A stretch of 64,000 nt of DNA from assembly GCA_003640385.1 (NCBI GenBank), contig RCAB01000122.1, positions 1-64,000 on the forward strand, in the 5' to 3' direction. The notes under the pieces are model-generated. The model saw nothing but the letters and a program-made list of their open reading frames with translations. It had not been told where the DNA came from and made no database searches. This DNA is from Setaria digitata (taxonomy: Eukaryota; Nematoda; Chromadorea; Rhabditida; Setariidae). The translations under genes were made by a program, and so were the position numbers. Each line of letters begins with the position of its first letter. Position 1 is the stretch's first letter. This document shows positions 39,001-49,710 of this stretch, one piece after another.

Positions 39001-40017
39001 TTTTTTGGATAAAAATTTCTATATGTTTTAATTATGTCTTTCTTCTGAAACTTCCATACTTTCGATTAATTTTAATATGTACTGGAAATATTATTGATGA
39101 AAATATTTTATGAGAAACTTTTCAAGAAAAAAAAAGGAAATTTCAGAATACACCGCTGCTGTTGCAAAATTGTACCCCTAACCTCTTGCTCAAAATTTGC
39201 CGAACTTACAATTTGACTACCAGTTAACTCCAGCGGTTTTAAGTAGCTCAGTGGACCAGTAAAAAGTTTACAGTTTCTGTGTTCGAAGTTTGAAGTTTAG
39301 TCGACTGCTTTCCATTATGAGAGATTTCCTTTCTCTTTGCACTTTTGCTTTTTGATAAGCCTAGGACTTTTATAGAATTTTTTTGAAAAATTAACTCAAA
39401 GCTCATTCAGAAATTGTACTTATGAAAAGAATGCACTGTCGAGAGAAAGAAAAAAAAAAAGTTCAAATTTAAATTTTGAATCGAAGCAATATGTCAGTCA
39501 TATTTATTCAATATTTTCACTTCATTGTAGAGGCGGAAAATCAATAATAACTGTTTAAAAACGGATTCACCTAACAATTAAAAGAAGACAAAAACAGCTC
39601 TTAATTTTTGAAATTATAATCAAAACTCACTACATAATTATTCTTTTACCTGTATTTTTTCTTCATTTATTTTTAAATATCTCTAATTAACGTTTCAAGT
39701 CTCTCTTCAGAACAGTCGAATCAATTGATGCAGTCAGAAACGAAGATGAAAAGTTGAGATGATGGTAAAATGAAAAAGAATCATTATAGTATCAGTTGCT
39801 GATAATAATTGCAATGATAAAAATGATAACTGATAGCATCAACCTAGCTGTTCTCGACTTTGGTGGTGAAAAGCTGCGTCTTATATCATCTTCCAATGTT
39901 GTTTTAAATAAAGATGATGATAGAAATGCTGATAATAGAAGTGTTACAATGATAAAATGTTGTGGATATGTTGCAATGGCGATTGCAATATGACGATTAA
40001 CACGATCATATACATGT
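33043..40017 (-). CDS. Patched-related (PTR) membrane protein, 5' end not found
   Basis: Thirteen exons, about 836 aa visible: 40017-39844, 38647-38422, 38088-37977, 37843-37626, 37454-37238, 36711-36542, 35911-35771, 35640-35432, 35191-35119, 34800-34565, 34149-33851, 33724-33537, 33288-33043. The first visible exon gives TM1 and the family motif TTLEDDIRRSFSPPKSRTAR. The extracellular loop starts YMQFYNIASVPKR with AKDGGTML. The sterol-sensing-like half has GIGVDDAF and YLTPTPQMSLFCL. The second half has GFSVDYTAH and FAKTVFLNIGLALLHG. These are hallmarks of nematode PTR proteins, RND-type transporter relatives linked to cuticle, moulting and membrane traffic. The first visible exon has no ATG and needs a phase-2 donor upstream, so a short initiating exon is missing. 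The donor at 37977 was chosen because only it keeps phase. Confidence 0.9.
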
Positions 40018-40251
40018 CTGCAAATTATTCATTACCGGATCCGGTTTATTCGAATTTCTCTATTAATTTGGATTGAAGTTAGTTTCATCTGTATCAGAAT
40101 CTGGTCATATAGAATATTACTCATTGTAATTAGTTTTCACTTTTGCACTCCTCATAACACTTTTCGAAATTTTTGAACTGATTATATTTTTGTTCTTGAA
40201 ATTATTTAAGCATACCATAAAAAGCAATTATTCGCAATACTGAATAATTAA

Positions 40252-40508
40252 TTAAGAGCTACTGAACGAAGTGCCCGAAAGTCTAAGTTGGAGAGGTTCA
40301 CCAAGAGTGGCTAGAATTAAAAATTATGCGAATTAAAAATTAACACAAAACTGATTGAAAGCGAAAGGGATAGACAAAATATAAGAGAGGAAAATGCTTA
40401 CTCCATCTCTTTTTGGATTGTAACCACGCAGTAAGGTGCAACGTATGGAATTCTGAATTCAAATCACGTGGTTCACGCACGAGATATTTTGATGAAGTGG
40501 GAAAAAGC
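40252..40508 (-). other. Two candidate coding exons of an unrecognised gene
   Basis: On the minus strand 40508-40402 (acceptor TATTAG, donor GTAAGC) is open for 35 codons and leaves in phase 1. After a 91-bp gap, 40310-40252 (acceptor AATTCTAG) enters in the matching phase and runs 18 codons to TAA. The joined peptide includes YLVREPRDLNSEFHTLHL and WLQSKKRWTTLGEPLQLRL. Base composition is less AT-rich than the flanks. No start or upstream exon was found and I do not recognise a family. It could be the tail of an undetected gene, a gene remnant, or chance. It does not fit the PTR reading phase. Confidence 0.3.
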
Positions 40509-43500
40509 CTAATAATATCAGCACTGAAACAATAATGCTTCTTTGATCCTGTATAAAACGAATTATTTATTAGTTTCGTTTATTTTTAGTACCACTACTA
40601 TTGTCAGTTTTAATTAAAATATTGGTCAAAACCTAAAATTAAAATTAAAATTGAATTAATATCGATTAAATTGCTATTTTTTTGAAATTTTCTTGATAAT
40701 TTGGTGATCTTTTTCTCCTTCATTTATCTAACAATTTACATTTATTAACGGATATATCAAAACTAACAGAAATTATCTTTCAATAATTTCGATGCCTTTA
40801 AGCCAGAAAATAATAAAATGGAAATTCTCCAAAATGCAAAGTACAATACTAAGGGATTTCCTGGAAGATGATTATATGACTCTTTAATAGAAAAAGCTTT
40901 AAGAAATGAAGTAAAAAAAATGATATAAAGATAAGAATTTATCGCTGAGTATTTCTTATTTTCTTAATTCTAATTAAGAATGAACGGTAGCTAATAAGAA
41001 AGTAAAAGCTCTAATCAAATAAAAAATAGTATTTATTTAGCATGCAAAACTACTTTTGATTATAAGATATTGAAATGAATATTAGATAAAAATTAAATTC
41101 ATTCATTTCTTTTTTTCAGTAGTACTTATTCAATTTAATAACTTTTATTACAGCTGGTCAGGAAAGACAACAGTAATTTATCCCATACTTTCTACTTCAA
41201 AAGTAGAAAAAAGAGAGCAATGTGGTTGAAATTGTTCTGAAAAACTGGTAAAGAGATTGAAATGACCGATTCAAAAGAGGATACTGTGAATTAGATGGAA
41301 ATGAAGATCGAAGGAAAGTTCGATATGGCATAGAAACGATAAAAGGAAGTTGACATTTCAGTTTAAATCTTCCTTTTTTCATTTTCATTTTCATTTTCTT
41401 TTTCAGCTACTGTTGATATATTTAATACATCATTTTCAATTTCTTCTCTTAAAATCCAAAAAAAAAAAAAAGACATTTATTTAATCATTCTTGAGTTTCT
41501 TTTTTTTTTTTTGGTACATTTTCGAGAAAGAAAGAATTGAAGTATTTTTTGTTGGTACCAATATTGGTGCTTGGTACTAACAAATAATCAGTTCAAATGT
41601 TACAGAAAAAAAAAAAGAAAAAACTGGTTGGTGGTAACAAAGTCGTACATCAGCTGAACTTTTACGAAAATTTTGGAGAAAAAAAAAACCCCCATATGTT
41701 CTTTATTTTATTATCAATACTTTCTCACTTTTTTTTTTCTTTTGTTTACTTACTATTTAATTTTTCTTTTATTTATTATTATTATTTTTTTATTACCTTT
41801 CTGCCTCTTTAATTATAAAATGTTATAAATTAATTCTGAATAAAATGCAGGTAGGTATTCATTATTCAAAATAATAATACAGAGTGAAGTAGATAATTGC
41901 GATCAAATTGACATCAATTTTTTTTTTCAAAAATTTTAACCAGTTCTAAACAAAAAAAAAAAAAAAAAAAAAGGAAAAACCAATCTACAGTTGGTTAGAC
42001 TAGTCGAAATAATTGCTTTATGGGTGAATGAATGAATGGGTAAGCAGATGAATTGAACAAACGACTAGCAATTTACTGTAAAAACTTCACTACAATATTT
42101 TAAAATTTTTCGATAAAATTGTAATGAATAGACCTGATAAATTATCATATATATGATAATTCTTAACAGAATGAAAATATGAAAACAGTTGTATGATATG
42201 AATGTTTGTGATAGTCCCCTGGTTATTTTGTTAACTTCTGATAAAACAAATCGTTATCACTACTTGAAAATCAATAATTAGTTCTAAAATAGTATTTCAG
42301 AAAAAGTGAGGAACAAGTTTATAAATATTTGATTCAATTAAAAGTCTTTTCTATTACATCTTTCTTATCATTTTTAATCTATCAATATTAAAAGAAACTA
42401 GTGCAGAATAATCACTTGATGTACTGTTTTTTTTTTTTTTAATATAACGAGATTAATTACTTTGTGATAAATTAACTGCTGCTATATTTTAGCAGTTGTC
42501 ATTAATCGATTCAGCTTATCATTTATTTCATCACGATTGATTTCATTTTCATGACCAAAAACAAACATTTTAGTTTATGAAAAAAAAAAAAAAAAAAAAA
42601 CTGAAAGTCGCAAAACAGCAAAGCTTCGTTATTCATTAAAAAGGAAATAAAATATAAATTTAAATAAATGCCAGATTACAAGAAAATTGTTTTTATTAAT
42701 TATAAACATCGTTACACTTTTGAATATGAGGTGTTGAAAATTTTTCAAAAACTGAAATAATTGCCTAAAACATCGAATGAAAACTAGTATCGAAATTGGA
42801 ATTACGGTGAAATGATATTTCATAACTGGTAGTATCAAAAATAATTCTAATAGGTCACTCCAATAGTTTCATATTTCCATTACTTGTTAGAATTAATTCC
42901 TTTTTTCCCGAAATATACTTAAAAAAAAAAAATCAATCCTGTTACTGTTAAGTAATTTATTGAATCATATGACATTTACTGATTCCACTGGAAAAAAAAA
43001 ATAGGTCATTGAGAAAGTATTTTCATGAGAAAATTACCTTGAGTATTGCTCATTACAATACAGCAGAAGATATTTCAAATTTAAAAAAGAAATTTTTAAA
43101 AATGAAATATTAGGCATATACATGCATATTAGCACAAATTTATACTATATTATATTTGTATTGATAAATATAGTAATAACATGGTGATAATAACAATAGG
43201 GTGAGAAAGAGAATAAGATTAAAATGAGGTAATAATAATAATTATAATTATAACAAGTGATTGTTATTAATAGTTTGATGATAAAGATGAATTACTTCAG
43301 TGATAAAATTAAATAATCACCTGTGATGATCAGCAGTGGCTGGCTAGAATCAGAGGCAAATGACAAATGATTATATAGAAACTATTGCTGTAGATTGAAA
43401 ATAAAATTTCCTAAACTTACGACATAAGCAATAGTCTAATATTTTTTTTTTTTTGTTTGATAGAAACATGTAACTGGTAATGTTTTCTTTTTTTTTTTTT

Positions 43501-44356
43501 TTGTATTTGATTTTACAAATAAAGTAATATTTCTGCAGAACTATAGAGTACTTGATGACACTGATTAGTCTATGTAGCACCAAAGAGTTTAGTTTAAAAA
43601 AAAAGTCATTAAATACATCGAATGAAGGCAGAATAGTTAAGCTACAGGAGAGAATTTCATAAAAAATATCTCAATGATACTAAAACAATAGGCAGAGAGC
43701 TTCAAGCATTATTTAGCTAATGAAAGAGTAAAAATGAATTAATTAGTACATTAAGCGATAATATGATTAATTAGCCGTAACTGAGTAATGAATTAATTTT
43801 CAAATTTTACATCAATGAGTAAGTGATATGACAAAGATGAATACCTAAATTCGGTGGCATTTCGGTGGATAAAGAGCTTTTTAGCTATTACAGCAAATAT
43901 GATAAATACTCAATTTTAATCTTATATTAAAATTATTAAAAAAAAAAAAAAAAATTGAAAATACCATTTGCTTCCCTCATAGGCTCAAATTAATTCAATT
44001 GATGCAATCAGAAAAACGTCAGAAAATAAATTTAGCACAAAAATTAAAATTTTACTCATTTTAACTATGTCATTTCGATCATTGCGAAAAAAGACAAACT
44101 TTCGCACAATGTATTTGTTCCATTTTATGCATTCATTAATTAGTTTAGTATATTTTATTTTCACTGCTCATGAATAAGAGACAAAATTTGTCAAAAGGAA
44201 ATGCTGGCACAATTCATCAATAAAAAATTTTTCTCCTTGAATTGGTATAGAAAATTGTCAAATAAAAGAATTTATAAACTAGTAAACTGTAAAATTTGGA
44301 ATTCAAAGCAATATATCAAATGAATGAAATATTTCGGAAAATAATATGGACTAGTT
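40509..44356. other. AT-rich spacer, no gene seen
   Basis: Very AT-rich DNA with many A and T runs and short TA repeats. A frame at 41197-41394 (minus) is open for 65 codons but lacks splice signals and is Ser/Phe-rich, so I do not call it. No RNA gene was recognised. Confidence 0.5.
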
Positions 44357-46052
44357 CTATTTATGACCACCTCGTCTTCTTGAATCGACCTTCATTTCCA
44401 TCACCTGTGTATTAAAGAGCAGGTAGAGTGTGGCTCATTTAAAATAACTCATTTAGATAATATCCATTATCGAAGGTTCCTCTTTTTTTTGATGAAAGAC
44501 TATGTAATTAAAATGATCTAATTGTTTTGCATATGTTATAATTTTCAAGTTGGAATAAATCGTAAACTTAAAATAAAGCTAGATAAAATGGACAAGCTAG
44601 GATTATGGTAGTAAATGAGCTAATGAAATAATCCTGGAAATTGGTTTAGAAGTAAGCTAATGAGATTAATAAGTAATGACTATTAATAATTAATATTATA
44701 TAACAATATTAATAATACTAATATTAATAATTAATAAGTAAGCTAATGAAATTTTAGAAATTGGTTAAAAGAAAAGAACGATATGATGAATCAATTTTAA
44801 TGAAAATGAGCGAAATAAAATTGAACAATGGAAAATCTCGGAAATGAGAAAAAATGCGGCTAAAATGTATAAAAGATTAGGAGAAAAAGGAATTTTCTAT
44901 TATTTTCATATATATATATATATATAAGATAATGATTTTCTAATATTTTCAGGGGAAAAATATACCTGTGCAGTTATTTTAATCTTCTGATTCCATACAC
45001 ATAATAGTAAATCGTAAATTGAAAAAATATTCATAAGGAATTGAAGGAAAATAAAAATTTATTTCACAATTCGCCAAATAAAATATTATTTTCCAAGACA
45101 GAAAAGCACTTATACTAATAAATAATGCAGTTAGTCGGCACAATTTCTTGATAAACATAATGGTAGTGAGTAAACCGGAAATTTTATGGAATAATCTTAC
45201 AAATAAAGGGAAATTATTACCAGAATATTGTAATTCATTTTGAAATAGTGCCATTAAGGATTGTAATTCCTTACGGATGGTACTATAAAATATAAAATGA
45301 GTGAAATTGACTTCGTTATTATGGCTACAACAAAAAAAAGTTCGAATTTAGAACTACTAGCGAGAAAAATTTCGGAAAAAGTAGTTGTTAAATGTTACTG
45401 CATCAAAAGCAAAATGATCAAATAAAAATCCCAGTTATCATTAATATCACATGGCCAAATAAAAGGCATCTTATCTTTGAATATATAATACAAATACAAA
45501 ATTAACCAAAATACAACTATTTAATCCAGATAAATTATTGATATTGGCTTGATTGAAAATATTGTCGCAGACAGGAATTTTAAACTAGCATTCAATGTGA
45601 ATAGTATTAGACGGCTATGAGATCGACAAATCCAAGACTTACTCTTATCACAAAAGTATTACTATCATCATTACATAAAAAGATGATATCATTATTACCA
45701 TTATTGCTATGATTAACAATTAAACCACCATTTTCTCATGTTGAAAGTTGCATCTTACAGCAAAGTTGATACTCTTCACAGTTACTGTTATCCTTATCAT
45801 CAAGAATAGAACTCTCATTGTTATAGCTCCAATACTATCAATATTAATAACATCATTATTGCTATCACTACTCCTATGCTCAATTGATAAAGTATGTATG
45901 TTATCATCACTGATATTCTTATCGCCAAACAAATCAAATCAGATGTTTCTATACTGTCATGTTTTTATGAAGAAATATCGCGACAATTTCACTAAACATT
46001 TCCAATACTGTTCCAAGCGAAAATATTGGTGTATCAAATTCATTTGTCATAT
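44357..46052 (-). CDS. Probable 3' exons of the RING gene, model incomplete
   Basis: The RING reading frame can leave through a donor at 46141 (ATC G, then GTAATA) and re-enter at 46052 after ATGTTTAG in the matching phase, giving DMTNEFDTPIFSLGTVLEMF. Farther along the same strand, 45282-45201 (acceptor TTTTATAG, donor GTAAGA; possibly extended to 45324) encodes STIRKELQSLMALFQNEL. This exits in phase 0 into 44404-44357 (acceptor ACACAG), which reads VMEMKVDSRRRGGHK and stops. The middle connection, between about 46000 and 45324, is unresolved; an exon starting near 45594 (FKIPVCDNIFNQ) is one option. I recognise no domain. Alternatively 46050 is the ATG of a separate small trans-spliced gene 80 bp behind the RING stop. 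Confidence 0.4.
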
Positions 46053-46129
46053 CTAAACATAAGGTATAATGATAAGTAAATAGCACTACTTTGATAAGAC
46101 ATTAAATTGCTTAAACTTTGGGTTGATCA

Positions 46130-47671
46130 CTAGATATTACCGATATTGCTAATTATCCCATGATGTTCGACGTCTTCTTCACTATCTTCGTCAATAATTT
46201 CTGATTCTGCTGTAGAATCACTATCTCCTGATGTAATCACACTTGAATCGTCATCATCTTCGTCATCATCATCACTCCTTTCACTAGTGCTCCATGTTCG
46301 TTCATGATCATCATTGGTGCTCCATGTCTGTTCATGATCATCAGCATCTGAGGAATACACAGATAATTTCATCTGATATGATATAACTTCAGTTCACTGA
46401 TCAATTTTCACAATTTTGAACAACTCATTTGAACAGTTTTATGAAACTAATTATCTAAAAGCTCTCAAATTAATTATTGATTAATACCTCCAGAATTATC
46501 TCCATAATCACTGCTACTATGGTAACTTTCATCATTTTCATTGTGATAAACGTAAAATCCATCTCGTTCTTCCATAATGCTCTGTGTTGGCGATGATAGA
46601 AAACTTTCCTGAGCAAAGAATAAACAATTATCAGTAATAAACTGCCTTCTTAACAAAATGTGATTGATTTAAAACAAAGATCTCTTTGAATAACTCTTTT
46701 TTTCCTCAGTAAGAATAATTTGGTAGTGTTGAAATAATTTCATCAATTATACGAAAAAAATAAACTGAAAATATATTACATCCATTAGATCGGTTTAATC
46801 AACGCTGACTTCACAATTCTAACTACTATCACACACATCACATCACATTATCATCATCATGCTGATGATTCTGACTACCGACATACTGTATCACATTATC
46901 ATAATCATGCTGACAGTGCTGATCACTGTCACACTAAACGCTATACCATATTATTACTAACATCCTAGAATTCAGTTAATACTAATAGATAATATAACTT
47001 ACATTCACTGTGGCAATGTGATTGGCATCAGTAACAGCTGTTGCATTTTCGGTAGCATTTACAATAGCTTCATCAAAACAGTCAGCAAAATACAAACGTT
47101 TCACGATATGTTTCGGTGATGTATGCGCTCGACAAGCTGGACATTGTTTTGAATGCTATAAAATTTTACATTTTATCTAGTACATTTTATTTAGAGATTA
47201 ATTTCTAAATTTAATTCTTCTATTAAGTGAATAAACAACTACTATAAATTAAAAATTATAAATGATTAATTAATAAAGTGATGCATTCGAAATGCGTGAA
47301 AAACTACTTCGATTATCCATTGACAATGAGCACCGGACAATATATCATACCAGGATATCAACCTTCTAATAAGTAATTTACATTAATTCATTTCAATTTT
47401 TCGTTGAAAAAAGATATTATATCAAAGAGGATAGATAGCATTTTTTTCTAGATAATGATAATTTAAATTAAAAAAGCTGTTAATTTTACGATCATCCCAA
47501 GGATAAATTCACTTTTAAAAGGGAAATAAAATGGTACAAAAAGAAATCTCTTACAAGAAGCCATCGTAAAATACATTTATAGTGAAATGTATGTCCACAT
47601 GATAGCGATGAAAAATTACTCACATATAAATTCTGCGTACAAATCACACAACCACCAATGATATAATCCAT
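46130..47671 (-). CDS. RING-H2 finger protein with acidic tail
   Basis: Exons 47671-47555, 47155-47003, 46608-46488 and 46347-46130 encode 202 aa if the last exon is read to its TAG. The RING is C3H2C3: Cys8, Cys11, Cys25, His27, His30, Cys33, Cys44, Cys47 (CVIC, CGHTFHYKC, CPAC), with the last pair across intron 1. The next segment, HIVKRLYFADCF, resembles the strand after the RING of TRAIP-type E3 ligases. After that the chain is Ser/Asp/Glu-rich, with a tandem DDHEQTWSTN / DDHERTWSTS repeat and a run of acidic residues. A RING-H2 normally recruits a ubiquitin-loaded E2; the substrate is unknown. The ATG lies four bases behind TTGCAG, consistent with trans-splicing. The gene probably continues downstream. 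Confidence 0.8.
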
Positions 47672-47675
47672 ATAT

Positions 47676-49346
47676 CTGCAACATATCACTACTAGTATCA
47701 TTAGGAATTATCATGATAAGGAATGCAATTTACTAACTAGGTAAGAAATCAATAAGCGTTGAGAATGTGCGAAAAGAGAAAGAGAGAGGAGCATCTATAA
47801 ATGAATGAAATTGTGACAAAAAGAAATTAAATAAAAAATTGCAAATTACTTAGGGAAGAAACTTTTAAGAGACAGAAGTTGTTCTCATATTTCCTCGCTT
47901 TTTTTTTTTAATTAACGAAAAACTAATGTGAGATGAAGGTAAAATCCAAAAAGAATATTTCTGCTACTAAATATCAACAACTGCTGCAGTATTGATAGAT
48001 CTCGAGGAAAACGAAAAAAAAAAAAAAGAAAGAACAGATATTCCAAGGGAAATAAAAGAAGCATTTTTTAAAATTGAATAAAACAAAAAACTTTCAAAAG
48101 GAAATTCAAAAAGATTAAAAAAAAAAACTAAAAATATAAAATTTTATATAATATATGGCTGTGTAGTGAGGATCTGACGAAATAAAACATTTGAAGCGAG
48201 GAAATAGATGCATGAAAAGTTTCCTTTCCTCAAATTTACTCTTATGGGAAATTTCGCTCAATTTGTCTAATGTACACATGGCATTCATCTCTTAAGATAC
48301 AAAGATATATTATTCCTTAACTATATTCAGTGTAATTGCCGTATATTTAATATAATTGCTATAACACTGTCAACCATTCACCCGTCAATATGGCTTCTCT
48401 TCTTTTTTATTGTAAAAGGGTCTGTAATATTCAGAAAAAAAAAAGACTAAATCGTTGAGGAGCCCAAAATTTTTTTATTGCCTTTGTCATAAATTCATAC
48501 AAATGAAGAAAAAAAGAAGATAAAATTGTAATAGCAAAAAAAAAAAAAAAAAAAAAATACGAGTAAAATAAAATGTAAAGATCTCATTCCAAATCAGAAT
48601 CCAGAAGACAACTGCAAATATTAGCAAAAGAAAAAAGATCACAGTTACAAATCAAATTTAAGAATCAAAAGAAAGAAATTACACAGAACTTAAAATATTT
48701 GAAAGCGAAATGACCCAATAAGAGTATTAATTAGTCTTTATGGAGTTCCCAACTGAGAGTTTGTGATCAGATAAGAAACCGCGATTCAGATCATGAATTC
48801 AGAATCTTTTATATATACTTATAGCACTAGGATGAGAGATAGTATATTAGGTATATACAGGAAGAGACTGAAAATCTTTGTCTTCCCTATTCTAGTAATC
48901 ACTGATTCCTCTCATTTCTGGTAAAAACAACATAGGTAGAAATCAATTANAGAACAGGAATACTTTGAGTGTTAAAACAAAATTAAGATAACATAGCATA
49001 TATAATACATTACTGCTTAAAATGCAACTGATCCAAAATCCAAACAGGAGTTCGTCAACAATGAAGCTTCTTCACCGATCGAACAGGAAATTTTTCAAAG
49101 GTTTGCATGCATTCTATGCAAAGGAGTAAATTGTGATCGAGGAAAAAACCAAAACTTGTAACTGTACCGGCAAAACATTAAGCTGAGAAAAGTAATTTTC
49201 TTTTCTAAGCAAAAACAATAACTACAGAGTATTTTAAATCATAATGACACGGTTAACGATATCACAGAAACAGTCTAACCATTCTCTGAAGCATTTCCAC
49301 AATAACGACGGTAAGAAACGCTACGCTATATATATATATATAGCGC

Positions 49347-49380
<34 letters not shown>

Positions 49381-49710
49381 GTAAAAAAAAATGAACATAA
49401 AAGAGATATCTAAGAAAAAAAACCATCCAGGACAATGAATATCCGTTTATATTAACGAGTGTTTACTTCTCGATGATTTAAATTCAGCAAACTTTCAAAG
49501 ACCAGCATGCAACAATGAATCTGCTGAGCGATTAAAAAAAAAAATCCATCTTGAAGTTACCGGAGATATCCAGCTTTAAGACTTCGTTTCAAGCAGCTAA
49601 TCGGAGTTAACGAGCAGATTTCAGCAGATGCCATTCTTGCAACTTTGGAAAGACAATGGAATTCGCCACAGTGGGAAAAAAAGCAAATAACAGCTGTTCC
49701 ATAATTTAAA
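47676..49710. other. Spacer between LNKN-1 and the RING gene
   Basis: About 2 kb of A-rich DNA without a credible exon. It contains an N at 48950 without obvious flanking duplication, and an AT palindrome near 49324. The open frame at 49557-49778 overlaps the last linkin exon in another frame. Confidence 0.5.
49324..49345. repeat. Perfect AT-core palindrome
   Basis: CGC, then a TA run, then GCG reads the same on both strands over 22 bp. It is followed directly by a second CTATATA run to about 49379. It may extrude as a cruciform or simply reflect microsatellite growth. Confidence 0.7.

Noticed and set aside
40080..40130. Frame starting ATGAGTAATATT as the missing PTR first exon
   Set aside because: It has the right phase and a GT donor, but the intron would be only 18 nt, far below a splicable length.
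45720..45932. 70-codon Asp/Asn/Ser-rich minus frame
   Set aside because: It arises from ATCATT-type simple sequence; flanking splice phases do not fit the RING gene exons around it.
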